Program-made: the position numbers and the translations under genes | Part shown: positions 11,695 through 24,044 of the stretch, piece after piece | How positions within the stretch are numbered: position 1 is the first letter of the stretch | How the letters are laid out: the number at the start of each line of letters is the position of its first letter | DNA from: Ziziphus jujuba | Lineage: Eukaryota; Streptophyta; Magnoliopsida; Rosales; Rhamnaceae | Length of the DNA stretch: 64,000 bases | Direction: 5' to 3' | NCBI RefSeq assembly: GCF_031755915.1 | Contig: NC_083386.1 | Location: 18,213,001 to 18,277,000, forward strand | Notes under the pieces: model-generated | The model's input: only the letters and a program-made list of their open reading frames with translations | The model's database searches: none | What the model was told of the DNA's origin: nothing

Positions 11695-12750
11695 TCATAA
11701 AATAAGTAGAGATTACAAATTTTGTCAACTTCTTGCTAATATAAGTTTTCCATTCTTCCCCAATTTCATCTTTTGTTATTGAAGAACCGTTGCACATATC
11801 CAAATTTTGCTTTGCCATGAGCTCATAAAATGTTGGAATATTGGGATTTCCAAGTTTAGGTATGTCAGGATAAGCATAGATAGCAATGACTTCATTTTCT
11901 ACTTCAAAGGCAACTGGAATTGCCTCCTCGATTAAAGTGATGTTAAGAAGTTTGATTCTTAGGATTTCCCAATTTAGGCATGCAAAGATACGCATAGATA
12001 ATAATAAATTCATCTTTCCACTTCAAAGACAATTGGAATTGCCCCTCAATTAAAGTAATGTTTTTGGACGTTGTAATGTCCCTTGATGAAATGGATCCAC
12101 GAATTTTACTCTCCTTCCTTTTTATCATTTCTTCAATGATGCTTTTCTTGATGTACCTTTCATTTATCAGATAACTGACAATTTTATGGTATCAACAATA
12201 TTTTGGGTCATCAATCATATTTACTTGTACAAGCCTTTTATACTTAGGAAGTGTTAAAGCATTTAATGAAAGCAACTCATCGAAAATTTCTTTGATATCA
12301 TCATTGAAGAATGAATATTTAACTTCTTTTCTTTCTTTAATTGTGAGCCACTTTGGTGCTTCATTTACTTTTTTGACCAAGATGGTTGTTGTTTTCTCTT
12401 TAATAGAAGAATTTTTGTTCTATTCAATGTGAACCTTTTGAGAAGTGAATTTATGATGGTTCATCCGTCTTTACAAAACTGCATGCTATGGAAATAAGTG
12501 TGTAGAATGATTGTGGCTCTATAGTGCTTACAAATGTTGCAATTTTAGGGAGTAGATTATTGGAGCAAATTTGAATTGCTAATTTCTTAGTTTGTTTTTC
12601 TAAGCATTGAAGACTGAGATTTCTCCATCTAGTAACAAATTCATCGACACCTTCATATGGCTTTTGTTTAGCTTTAGGCAAGTCATTCATTTAAACCTAA
12701 TTTTCAAAATTAAGCTAACAAAGCTTTTTGCAAGTCGTCCCTAGTGATAA
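11695..12750 (-). pseudogene. Ty3/gypsy gag remnant
   Basis: Three minus-strand frames in order encode a gag. The first (12690-12451) has the capsid-like segment EFVTRWRNLSLQC. The second (12380-12192) has the linker PKWLTIKERKEVKY and ends in DDPKYC, the start of the common plant gypsy gag motif DPKYC-x-YH...SH. The third (about 12128-11700) covers the following region. Several stops and frame changes separate them, so it is a pseudogene. Such gags occur in non-chromovirus gypsy elements including the Tat group. It lies between two Tekay-like LTR pieces on the same strand, but no tRNA-complementary primer site adjoins the right-hand LTR, so it may be only the target of those insertions. Confidence 0.65.
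11838..12064 (-). repeat. Tandem duplication (period 118 bp) within gag remnant
   Basis: The sequence around 'attaaagtgatg' at 11931 recurs as 'attaaagtaatg' at 12049. The minus-strand translation repeats a block with NITLIE, IYAY and PKLGNP in both copies. The period of 118 is not a multiple of three, so the second copy is out of frame with the first. Confidence 0.7.
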
Positions 12751-12977
12751 ATGAACTTGGTGGAATTTGAGTATATTAAGTGAATGTAGTTGTCAGGATC
12801 CATCCATGATCCTTTGTAGGAACCCTAGACAAGCCCGGATCCTAAAGAAACCCTATTCAGCTTTCCAACAGAAAATAAAATAGCATCTTCCCGAGGGATT
12901 GGAAATGCCACAAAATTTTTGCATAGAAACTTCACTTCTAAAGGCACCACCTTATTCTTCCCATAGTACAGGGAACA

Positions 12978-13834
12978 TGGATAGAATCCGCCCATACCTG
13001 TACAACCGACTATTCGCTATGGTGCTGATCTTGTACAATTGAAGATGGGGCCAATCACACGGACACAACCTAAGAAATTTAAGGAGAACCTGGTTAGCTT
13101 CATACAAGGTATTATCAATTCTTAAGAGGGTATGACAATACCAGAATATCCAAAGCCTGTTTTATGCATCTAAGCTATGAAGGTAGAAATGGATTCAGAA
13201 AGCTATTTTGGTGCATCTATGGGTTTCAAGCAGTAAGGAATTACTTTGTTAACTTGTGAACATGATTAAACTCATTAAGGGACCATGGAATCATCCCAAG
13301 GAAAAATTGAAGCCATTAAAATGAGGCAACTGCGCACAAGACTCCATTTGGCCGAAAATCACCCATTTTAGCGCTGACTTTGCTTTTTCTTCTTCTTCAA
13401 GCAATTTCTTTTTGTTTCAATCAAGGGAAATGTATAGGAACCAATATTAATCCTATTTGGCATCCTACATGGCATATGGGAGCTGATTTGAAGCCTAAAC
13501 TAGCTGGTGATTGGATAAGAACAACTTAGTTGTCAACTAGTCAACTAGTTTCCTAATTTAAACATTTAACTTTTGTTTTACGAAATAGTTTATTTGATTA
13601 TTTTCTGGAAAAATTAACTTAGGAGAGTTTATACTTTATTATTTGATTATAAATTAAGTAATTCCTATTTCAAAATTAAGAAATTAATTAAACTAAATTA
13701 GATTAGAAAAGGAGGTAAAAAATTTCGGCCACACCTTAGTTTCCTAAACACTTGACCGATTTTACCTAGTCTTTTAGGGTTTTATTTTGTTCACTCAAAG
13801 CCTATTTAAAAGGATTATTTTTCAATGAGAAAGT
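12978..13834 (+). repeat. 5' LTR of element V, truncated at its 3' end
   Basis: It aligns with the 3' LTR (15412-16445) until 'ttcaatga(g/c)aaagta', then jumps into protease coding sequence. The junction shows a short shared 'aaagta'. About 200 bases of the LTR end are missing. Confidence 0.8.
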
Positions 13835-15411
13835 AAACAAACAAGGCAAGGTAAAGTTTAGCATTGATACTTATGTGGATGTTGTATTATGTGATATTGT
13901 TCTTATGCATGCTGGTCATATTTTGTTGGGAAAGCTATGGCAATTTGATAAAAACACCATACATTATGGTTGAGAGAATGCCATTGTATATTGATTCAAA
14001 GATAAGAAGATTAAGCTTGATCCATTAACTCTAAAAGAGGTGTTCAAAGACCAACTACAAATGCAACAAAAGAGGGAGGATGAATGGATAAAAGAGAAGG
14101 CAAGTGTGGCCCCATGGCTTCACCCATCGTAAAAGAAGGTAAGGCCAATCCACTCATCTAAGGTAAGTCTTGTAAAATTGAATCTGAGGGGAAAAAGATA
14201 GATGAACCCGAGAGAGAGAAAAATGGTGAGAAAGTTGAGAGTGAGGGAAAACTAGAAGTGGCAGATAGAAGTAATGAAAAAGGGAGGAAAGAGAAGAAAA
14301 ATTGAAAAATTTATCTTAGTTTAGGTCATATTAATAAAGCATTTTTAGTAAGAAACCTATGCTGGTTATGATTTATAATTATGATTATTTAAATCATCAA
14401 GCTAAGCTTGAAGAGCTTGAATTGCCAAGTTCTATATCTTCTCTTTTGCAGGAATTTGATGATGTCTTTTCCGAATAAATTCCCAGTGGTTTACCACATA
14501 TTCGAAGGATTGAACATCAAACTAACTTTATTTTTGGAGCTGCAATTCCTGATAGCCCTGCATATAAAGGCAATCCTGAGGAGACAAAAGAGCTACAAAG
14601 CCAAGTAAGTGAATTGCTTGAAAAAAGGGTTATATTCATGAAAGCATGAGTCCATGTGTTGTTCTTATTTTACTAGTACCTAAGAAAGATAGATCATAGC
14701 CCATGTGTGTAGATTATAGGGCCATAAATAATATAACCATTAAGTATAGACATCATATTCCTAGTTTAGATGATATGCCTGATGAATTATATGGTGCATG
14801 CATGTTTTCAAAAATTGATTTTAGAAGTGGTATCATCAAATTAGAATGAAAGAGGGGGATTAATGGAAAACTGCATTTAAAACTAAATATGGTTTGTATG
14901 AGTGAATTGTAATGCCTTTTGCTTTAACTAATGCACATAGCACTTTCATAAGACTAATGAACCATGTTATGCATCCATTCATTAAAAATTTTGTGGTTGT
15001 TTACTTTGACGATATTCTTGTATACCATGGAAACTTAGATGATCATGTAGGACATCTTAGATTAGTTTTAGAGGTACTTAGGAAGGAAAGATTGTTTGCT
15101 AACATTAAAAAGTATGATTTTTGCCAAAATGAGCTTGTATTTCTAGGATTTGTTGTAATAGTGTTTAACCCAGGAGATTGAGTTTGGTTGCACCTAAAAA
15201 AGGAGAGGTTTCCAGAACAACGAAATTCAAAGCTTATGCTTTGTGGAAATGGACATTTTCAAGTTTTGGAGAGGGTTAATAAAAATGCTTGCAACCTTGA
15301 CTTACCAGGTGAGTACAATGTGCATGCTACTTTTAATGTTGTTGATTTATCTCCATTGGCTGCAGGTGATGATTTTGATTTAAGGGCAAATCCTTTTCAA
15401 GATGAGGGGAA
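13835..15411 (+). pseudogene. Decayed pol of element V (protease, RT, integrase tail)
   Basis: Fragments in order: protease end (VDVVLCDIV...MHAGHILLGK) near 13875-13935, a charged linker, the RT entry PCVVLILLVPKKD at about 14650-14690, [15 protein letters not shown] near 14708-14755, and the RT core with [20 protein letters not shown] at 14957-15022. YFDD is intact. At about 15181 the RT frame ends and jumps to the integrase C-terminus (KERFPEQR, then LPGEYNVHATFN). The frame then runs DEGNDEN across the polypurine tract into the 3' LTR. Many stops and frameshifts. Confidence 0.8.
15401..15411 (+). other. Polypurine tract of element V
   Basis: GATGAGGGGAA directly precedes the LTR start TGATGAGAAT. 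It is also read as codons (DEGN), so the primer for plus-strand DNA synthesis lies inside the coding frame. Confidence 0.75.
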
Positions 15412-16445
15412 TGATGAGAATTCGCCCATACCCATACAAACGACTACCCATTAGGATGCTAATCCTGTACAATTGAAGACAATGACAATCACACGGGCAC
15501 AAGCTAAGAGATTTAAGGAAAACCTGATTAGCCTCATACAGAGTTTTATTAATTCTTAAGAGGGCATAACAATACTCGAAGATCTAAAGCCCGTTTAATG
15601 CTTCCAAGCTATAAAGGCGGAAATGTACCCGGAAAGCTGTTTAGGTGCATCTACGGGTTCCAGGTAGCAAGGAATTACTTTGTTAACTTGTCAACATGAT
15701 TAAACTCACTAAGGGACCATGAAATCATCCCAAGGTACAATCGAAGCAGTCAAATAAGGCATTTGCACATAAGACCCCTTTTGGCCGAAAATCATCCATT
15801 TTAGAGCTGACTTTGCTTTTTCTTCTTGTTCAAGCAATTTCTTTTTGTTTCAATCAAGAGCAATGTACTGAACCAATATTAATCATATTTGGCATCCTAA
15901 ATGGCATATGGAGCTGATTTGGAGCCTAAACTAGCTAGTGATTGGATAAAAACAGCTTAGTTGTCAAAATAGTCAACTAGTTTCCTAATTTGAACATTTG
16001 ACTTTTGTTTCAAAAAATAGTCTTTTATTTTGTTTCTATTTGATTATTTGCTGGAAAAATTAATTTAGGAAATTTGATACTTTATTATTTGATTGTAAAT
16101 TAATTAATTCATATTTCAAAATTAAGGAAAATGAGGTAAAAAATTCAGCCACACCTTAGTTTCCTGAACACTTGGCTGGTTTTACCTAACTTTTTAGGGT
16201 TTTATTTTATTCATTCAAAGCCTATTTAAAGGCATATTTTTCAATGACAAAGTAGGTTAGATATTATTTAGAAATTTATTTGTGAGAAAGAATTCTCTTT
16301 GTTATTTTTGAACACCTAAAACACTTAATAGAAATTAAGTATTTTAGTTTGACTTATCAATATGATATTAAAATGTTTGAACTTAATTTTCGATCCGAAC
16401 AAATATAATACGCGTTTAGCAGCAAGTAGACATAGGTTCGTATTA
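15412..16445 (+). repeat. 3' LTR of element V (1034 bp)
   Basis: It starts TGATGAGAATTCGCCCATACC and ends CATAGGTTCGTATTA, followed by the TSD GAACA. The first bases continue the pol frame up to a TAG after TTTH, near 15454. Confidence 0.88.
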
Positions 16446-17255
16446 GAACAAGTATAATACTAAATAGATAAATATCCAACATAGTATACTGAGCATACTA
16501 TGGTTTACAATGAATACAGAGTTTAGTACAATGAAGCGATAAACAAAAAAGAGATAAAGAAGAAATATTACAATGAAGAAGGAAAAAGAAAAAAGAAAAA
16601 GGACTCCTTAAGATTCTGCATGAAAAAAGGATGTCAAGCTCATCCCCGAACGGTCAACAGCAACTAACCTAGGCTTAGGGGAATGGATTTATAAATATGA
16701 GATGCTAATCATCCTGGTGAATGGCCCCAACAATGCATAAATTAATAATAATGTCTATATATATATATATATATATGTATATATAAATAAAGACGATTAA
16801 TAATAGTAAATAAATAAGTCATAAGTAGTTGAAAATAATGACTACATAAAAATGATAGCTTTCTCTCAAAACCATAACCATTTCACTCAATTGGAACAAT
16901 TCCCCTTTTAAAAGTATTTTTACAAAACCCAATATTTTATACTCCCTGAAAATTAATGAAATAAATAAACAAATAAAATACAAACAACTTAAAATTTAAA
17001 TTTGACATTGAAAAAAAATTAATAACAAATAATTAACTTTATGATAAAATATTATAAGGAAAATAAAATCATAAATAAATAAAATTTGTATTAGAAAATT
17101 TTGGTATAGAGCAAAATTAACCTCAATATAAAATTTATAAAATTTTGATTAAATAAATCAATTAAATAATAAAAGAAATATTTTAATTAATTCAAAACCT
17201 TAATTTGAAATAGATAATACAATACAATAAAATTCAAGTTAAAATCTCAAATTGA

Positions 17256-17504
17256 AATAAATCATAACAACATGATAAACTAAAATTTTAAAACATCTAT
17301 TGAAACTCAATATTAAAATCATGATAAAATACATTGTAAAACATCCATTTGAAATAAATGGTAAAAATATGATAAAATGCATTTTAAAACATAAAATTGA
17401 AAAAAAAATAATGAAACATGAGAAAACGCATTTTAAAAAACCACAATTTAAAATAAATAATGAAAAATTACATTTTAAAACATTTGGTTTTGAAAACCGT
17501 ATTG
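17256..17504. repeat. 48-50 bp minisatellite in LTR copy C, ~5 units
   Basis: The unit consensus is about 'aataaat(a/g)ataaaaatatg' followed by 'ataaaatgcattttaaaac' and 'atcaatttga'. Unit lengths counted by eye are about 48, 49, 50, 49 and a partial. The same array occurs in copy D. Confidence 0.7.
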
Positions 17505-18270
17505 AGAAAACCACTTGACGTACTACGCTATATACCAGTAATGTTTGATAGTTTCCAGCATCCCAAGTACCATTCTAACGTGGAGGTTAAAGAAAAAAAC
17601 TTGCAAATGGTTGCCTTAGCATCTCAACGTTGCCAATACTGATAAACAATCATCTTGGCCATGGAGGAGTTAGTTAATGCTTATTGTGCAAATATATTTG
17701 TCAACCCTCAGGTCTATGACTTCCACAGGACGACTATACATACTTACATGCTAACAACAGATACAATACAGAACACTAGTACTGTATGGTGCATCTAAAA
17801 CTATAAAATCATAAATCTTATAAAATGCAATGGGTGTAGTACAAGCTTTTTAAACCCATAAAACCTCACATTTCCTTTCAAACAATCGCCATAAATCCAT
17901 CAATTTAAATATATTAATTTTTTTTTTTTTTACCACAATGAAACCAAATCCATATATATTTAAATACACTAATATACTTTTAAGCATAATAATTTAAAAT
18001 AAATATTTTTCTCAAATACTTAAATTTGATTTTATACAAAAATCACGTAAAGTTCACATATACTTATATCCACATAAATACATTTTATTATGCACAATAA
18101 ATTCAATAATAAAAATTTAACAATAATTTAAAACCATAATTTCTTTAAAACCAAATACAAATTTGATGCAACACATATTTAAATCAACATAATTTGACAT
18201 CATAAATTTAAATAGCAATTTTACTTAAATATTAAACACATAATATTTTTCAAAAATTCAAATAGCATAA

Positions 18271-18293
18271 TATATATATATATATATATATAT
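18271..18293. repeat. TA microsatellite
   Basis: Eleven or more TA steps inside LTR copy C. A comparable run occurs at 60152-60172 at the equivalent position of LTR copy F. Confidence 0.9.
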
Positions 18294-19636
18294 TTCCACA
18301 TCCCCAAAATAGTTTTGAAAGAGGATCACTTACCTCAAATTCATGGATCGGTTGAGATCCTCCACTGGATCAGTTCCACGATTTACACATGCCTCTTGAA
18401 GACCGAACCAGTGGTGGCCGAAATCTAACCCAGGAGGACAAGAAATAAATGTCCTTGAATCTTCCAATTCGTTGCGATTTGGAGGAAATGAACCTTGGAT
18501 TTGGATTTAGGGAGGTCAAAATAGGGGGGATAGGTGGCTAGAGTCATTAAAAACTTGCCAGAACTAAAGGTTTTGATGAGCCGCCGTGGTCACTGATGAA
18601 CGTCATCAGTGGTGGCATGTTCAGTGGCCTTTGGCTGTGAAATTTGGTGGGAAAGTAGATCAGAGGGTGGATAACATGGTGTTAGGATGCATCCAAAATC
18701 ATTTACTGAACCATAAACAAGCTCTAATTCCAATAAAACCCTATTGAACCTTTCAATGAAAAATTCAGCAGCATCTCTCCTAGACTGGATAAGCCATAAA
18801 AATCGTTGCATAAAAAAAACACAATTTTGAAAGCACCACCTTATTCCTCCCACCTTACTACAAATAATTACACAAATTTCAGCACTTCATAATAATACAA
18901 TACAGGGAACATGCATAATATTAGTTAAATAAATATCCAACACAATACATAGAGCATCATAGGGTTTATAAATGAATACATAGTTACAACACAAAGGAAT
19001 AAAGAAAAAAACTATTACAAGGAAGCAAGAAAAAGAAAAGGGAATTTTTGGGATTCTGCACAGACAAAAGACATCGAGCACGCTCCCGAATGATCAACGC
19101 CTACTAACCTAAGCTTAGAGGAACGAATTTAAAAATATGAAATGCCAATCATTCCAGTACATAAATAATAATAATAATAATAATATAAAATTAAGATGGT
19201 TATAATAAATAAATAAATAGTTAAAATGGGAAACAAGTAAACTTAAGGATTTTCACTCAAAATCTCACAATTCCACTCAGTTATTCCTCTTTTTAAAACT
19301 ATTTTTACACAACCCATTATTTTTATACCCCAAATATCAAGGAAATAAATAAGTAAATAAAATACAAATAATTTGAAAATAAAAATTAACATTAAAAATA
19401 ATTTAATAACAAATTATTAGACATAGAATAAAATATCATAAGGTAAAATAAATTCATAAATAAAATTTGTACTAGAAAAACCTGGTATAAAAACAAAATT
19501 AACCTCAATATATAATTTATAAAATTTGATTAATTAAATCAATGAAATAATAAAAGAAATATTTTAATTAATTTAAAACCTCAATTTGAAATCGATAATA
19601 AAATAAAATAAAATTTATGTTAAAATCTAAAATTAA

Positions 19637-19885
19637 AATAAATAATAAAAACATGATAAAATGCCTTTTAAAACATCAATTTAAAATAAATAATAAAAAT
19701 ATGATAAAATGCATTTTAAAACATCAACTTGAAATAAATGATAAAAATATGCTAAAATACAATTTAAACCATCAATTTTAGAAAAATAAAATAAACGATA
19801 AAAATATAGTAAAACACATTTAAAACATCAATCGAAATAAATGATAAAAACATAATTAAATACACCTTAAAATATTTTTTTTTTA
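19637..19885. repeat. 48-53 bp minisatellite in LTR copy D, ~5 units
   Basis: The first two units are 48 bases each and differ at only a few positions; later units diverge to 50-53. Homologous to the array at 17256-17504, while LTR copies B and F show only one or two units at this place. Confidence 0.75.
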
Positions 19886-19932
19886 AATCGTATCGAGAGA
19901 ACCACTTGACGCACCATATTATATACCAGTGG

Positions 19933-20795
19933 TGATGAGAACCTACCCATACTCGTACAACCAACTACTTGCTAGGGTGCTAATCCTATGTAACTGAGGA
20001 CCGAGCCAATTACTAGAGCTCAAGCTAAAAGGTTTACGGACCATCTTATTAGCTTCATACAAAGAGTAAATAAATCTCAAGAAGGTGTATTAATATCAGA
20101 AGATTCTAAGTCCGTGCTGAGCATCTAAGTTGTAAAGGCATAAATTGACCCGGGAAGCTATTTTGTTGCATTTAAGGACTCTGACAGCAAGAGGCGAGTT
20201 TGTTGGCCTATGAACGTTTTCAAGCTCACTAAGAAGCCATGAAATCATGCCAAGGCTGAAGCAAGGGTGCCTAAGTATGTCATTAGTGTCCAAGCTTCCA
20301 CATTGGCCGGATTGAGCTAGTTTGGCATTAGAAAGGAGTTTACTTGAATTCCAAGCAAGTTTTGACCATTCCAATCAATGGAAACTTGTGAGGACTAGTT
20401 ATACTCCTACGTGGCATGTTGGATCAGATTTGGAGCCTAAATTAGCTAGAGATTGGATAAGGACAGTTTATTTGGAAAACTAGTCAACTACTTTCCAAAT
20501 CTGAAATTTGACTTTTGTTTTAAAAAGTAATCTTTTATTTTTGGTTTTTAATTAATTATTTGTAAGACAAATTAATTTAGGAAGGTTTAATTTTAATATT
20601 TTTGATTGTAAATTAATTAATTTCTCTTTAGAAATTAAAGAATTAATTAATACAAATTAGATTAGGAAAGACATGTGAGAATCAGCCACATCATTGTTTT
20701 TAACTACATTGGCTGATTTTACCTATTGTTTTTAGGGTTTCTAAAGGCTTATTTTCTCAATAAATGGTACTACATTTATTCATTTATAAAATATT
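19933..20795 (+). repeat. 5' LTR of element X, 3' end replaced by Athila-like sequence
   Basis: It aligns with the X 3' LTR (41653-42384) up to 'aataaatggtactac' and a few bases beyond, then changes to an Athila RNase H/integrase frame. The LTR end, primer site and early untranslated leader are missing. The opening frame encodes DENLPILVQPTTC, with the EPITRAQAKRF core near 20008. Confidence 0.8.
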
Positions 20796-20798
20796 ACT

Positions 20799-22171
20799 TC
20801 AAGAGTTTGATTTAGAAATTTTGGATAAAAAGGAGTAGAAAACCTAGTAGCTGATCACTTGTCTAGGTTGGAATTAAATGAGGAAAGAGAAGAAAGAGAC
20901 ATAGAAGAGTGTTTTCTGGATGAGAAAGTGTTTAGGGTTGATGGTGTGTTTGATGTACCTTGGTATTCTAACATTGTTAATTATTTAGTTACTAATGTTA
21001 TGCCACCTAGTTTGGAAAAACCATATGAAAAGTATAAGTTTCTTAAGGAAATTAGGTATTATTTCTGGGATGATCCTTATCTTTTTAAGAAGTGTGCAAG
21101 TGGTTTAATTAGAAGGTGTGTTCCTAGAGAAGAAACTATATCCATTATTAAGAGTTGTCATTCTAGTGAGTATGGGGGGCATTTTGCAACTAGAAAAACC
21201 ATACCAAAAATTTTGAATTCTGGGCTTTATTGGCCCTCTATGTATAAAGATACTAATATTTATGTGCAAGAGTGTGATTGGTGACAAAGAATCAGAAACA
21301 TATCAAGCAAAAATGAGATGCCTTTGAAGAATATCCTTGAGGTAGAATTGTTTGATGTTTGGGATATTGATTTCATGAGTCCTTTTCCTTCTTCTTGTGG
21401 TAGTAAATATATTTTAGTTGTTGTGGATTATGTTTCTAAATGGGTTGAAGCTAGTGTACTATCTAACAATGATGCACGGGTTGTAGTGAAATTTTTTAAA
21501 AAATACATTTTTACTAGTTTTGGTACTCCCCGAGCAATCATTAGTGATGGTGGCACTCATTTTTGTAACAAACAATTTGAATCCCTACTTGCTAAATATG
21601 GTGTTAAACATAAAATTATTACTCCTTACCACCCACAAACTAATGGATAAGTAGAAATTTCAAACAGGGAAATAAAGAGGATTTTGGAGAAGATGATCAA
21701 TGCTTCAAAAAAGGATTAGAGCTTAAAGCTAGATGATGCACTTTAGGCATACCGGACCGCCTACAAGACCCCTATTGGTACTTCTTCCTATAAATTGGTT
21801 TTTGGTAAGGAATGTCATCTTCCCATTGAATTGGAGGATAAAGCATATTAGGCAACCAAGTTTCTCAATTTTGATCACGAGGCCGCGGGTAAGAATAAGC
21901 TTTTGCAATTGGATGAACTTGAAGAATTTAGGATGGATGCTTTTGAGAATGCAAAGATTTATGAAGAAAAGACAAAGAGATGGCATGACAAGATGATTAA
22001 AAAGAGGAACATTCATGTTGGACAAAAGGTACTTTATAACTCTAAACTTAAGTTGTTTCCAGGTAAATCAAGATCAAGATGGAGTGGACCATATGAGATT
22101 GTACAAATTTTTCCAAATGGAGCAGTTGAAATCACCAAATTGGGACATGAAAGTTTTAAGGTGAACGTGTA
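20799..22171 (+). pseudogene. Athila-like integrase (pol C-terminal region), degraded
   Basis: Order of motifs: the linker ADHLSRLE-type segment (frame disturbed), FPWY-like VPWYSNIVNYLVT, zinc-binding H...GGHFATRKT...YWP, then ECDW-stop where CDRCQ is expected. The catalytic core has [14 protein letters not shown] (first Asp), [16 protein letters not shown] (second Asp), and YHPQTNG-stop-VEISNREIKRIL (Glu retained). The C-terminal domain has [17 protein letters not shown]. Stops at about 21281, 21648, 21718, 21744, 21848 and 22170 mostly fit CAA or CAG to TAA/TAG and TGG to TAG changes. Non-functional. Confidence 0.85.
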
Positions 22172-24028
22172 GCGGTTGAAGCCATATTATGATGGTGGAA
22201 TGCTTGAGACTAGCCTCTACTTGGGTGATCCAAATTAAATTTAAAAGAAGGAGTCAAGCTAATGACTTTAAACAAGCACTCTTGAGAGGCAACCCAAGTT
22301 TCTTTCTTTACCATTTATTTATCTATTTATTTTAGTTGTTTTCTTATTTTAGGATGTTTTGATGTGTCTTGCAAGGTTTTAAGATGTTTAAGTATAAAAG
22401 AGCAAAACATGGGTTTTAAGAATTTTAAGATGTAAGCTATATTTTTGGAGTACAACCTGCTTTAATATGTGTTGGATTGCATCAACTTGCATGGGCACAT
22501 GCCTTTCTCTTTGGTCACATGGTGTATAGGGAAAATGCATCATGTAGGATTTTCCCAAGTTTTTACGTTGCGAGGAACATTCCAAGTCTTTAAAGGGGAG
22601 TAATCTTTACCTTTTATTTACTTTTGCTTTATTTTATGTTTTTCACATTGAGGACATTGTTCATTTTAAGTTTGAGGGTGAAAAGCATGCTTTGCATCTT
22701 TTAAATCTTGTCATTTAGGGTTTTTATTAGTTTTCAAACATGTTAGTTTTAGTTTTTATTTTCCTTCATTATTAAAAAAAAAAATTGCATTTGTGGTGTT
22801 TTCTTAAGTACTTTAATGAGCCAATGATAAAAATATGATTGAAAAAAAAAAATTTGTTTTTAGATAGTGGATTAGTTTTTTGTGTATGCTTAAATGCTTG
22901 AAGTTATATTCACATATTGTTTCTTTCAATACATTTTGAGGACATAATTAATAATGCATGATTTAGATTGTGTTTTTGAAGTTGCATGAATTAGAGTACT
23001 TTATTATTGCTTGAGGCGAAATCCTAAGTGAATGCATTACTAAGAACATGATTTAGGCCACCTTTGTTTAAGTTTGAGCCTTTCAAGCCTACTAAAACAT
23101 TATTTTCCACTTGTACCTTATTTGAGCCTTTAAAATGCATAAAGATATATTAGAGCCTTTTGTTCATTAAAACACATTTACTTACCCTTTTTTAGCCTTA
23201 AATTTATTTTTCCTACTTTAAGCATACTATAAAGAGAGCTTTAATTGAATTGATATGAATATATGGTTGTGAGTACTAGTGGGAGTGTTGAAGAAAAGGA
23301 AAAAGTGAAGTTTGGAGGTTAAGTATTTGGTGAATTTGGCTTTAATATGTATTTTTGTGTAAATTGGAGGTTTGAATGTGTAATAAGAAGAAAATTGAGT
23401 TTGGGTGGTTTAGTGGAAAGAAAAGAAAAGGGAAAACAATTGAAAAAAATATATGTGATGTGAAAAGAAAAAAAAACATATATACAATGAAAAGGGGAAA
23501 TAGGAGATTTGTGAGTTTATATTGAAAGTTAAAAGAAGAAGAGAAGAAAAAAAAATCTAAGAAAGAAAAGAAATTTTTACAAGTAATTTATTCATTGATA
23601 TTTAATTTTAGCTTTCTTTCATTGATTATTATATCTTATCATTTTCTTTCTTTTAAGCCATGCCCTTTTAGCCTTAACAATAAAAGACATGAAGTCCTAA
23701 TGATTTAAGATGGTGCATTAACCTATATTAGTGGAGAGTGATAATTAACTCAAGCATATGGTAGTTCATACTTCATTACCAATCTCCAATTCCTTTAAAT
23801 TTATTCAAATGCATGATATTGATTGTATAAATTGATTTCCACACACATACATTGGAAGTACCATATATGTTGGATGGAAGATAAGGTACTGAGTTACATA
23901 ATTACTTTGAAAACATTTGAAAACTCATATGTTATACATTTTTTTAGGCACCCCATTAAAGTATATCTTATGTTCTTTAAAAGATTGATTTTTCTATTCT
24001 TCTTTCTTTGCTGGGGACTAGCAAATCT
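22172..24028 (+). other. Athila-like 3' untranslated region
   Basis: No ORF of note. It contains an earlier polypurine-like site with 'gaggacattg' followed by 'ttttaagtttgagggtg' at about 22648-22681, and a purine-rich A/G tract at 23280-23580. Athila elements typically carry a long gap between pol and the 3' LTR. Confidence 0.6.
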
Positions 24029-24044
24029 TAAGATTGGGGGTATT
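24029..24044 (+). other. Polypurine tract of Athila-like element
   Basis: 'taagattgggggtatt' directly precedes the LTR start TGTTAGGTC. It resembles the 'ttaagtttggggg' tract of the family. Confidence 0.65.

Larger units (their letters stand above)
12978..16445 (+). mobile_element. CRM-like gypsy element V, internally deleted, TSD GAACA
   Basis: The element starts TGGATAGAATCCGCCC (family start TGATGAGAATCCGCCC) and ends GTTCGTATTA. It is flanked by GAACA at 12973-12977 and 16446-16450. It carries two LTRs and about 1.6 kb of internal sequence from protease to reverse transcriptase, then only the end of integrase. The 5' LTR is joined to protease at about 13834, so the primer site and gag are gone; RT, RNase H and most of integrase are lost by a second deletion near 15181. 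Confidence 0.9.
12791..18679 (-). mobile_element. Tekay-like LTR copy C, split by element V
   Basis: The 3' terminus (minus strand) is TGACA at 12791 with the family's 'gatccatccatgatcc' start in plus orientation. It is interrupted after 12977 and resumes at 16446/16451, where the sequence continues as in copy D (18903 onward). The conserved block lies at 17515-17800 and the GC-richer block at 18300-18670. A TA microsatellite lies at 18271-18293. It ends abruptly at 18679, where copy D begins, so its TGTAACA end is missing. Confidence 0.7.

Noticed and set aside
19637..19885. Regular ~50-bp spacing as a CRISPR array
   Set aside because: There is no repeat/spacer alternation; units are whole diverged copies of one AT-rich sequence in a plant LTR.
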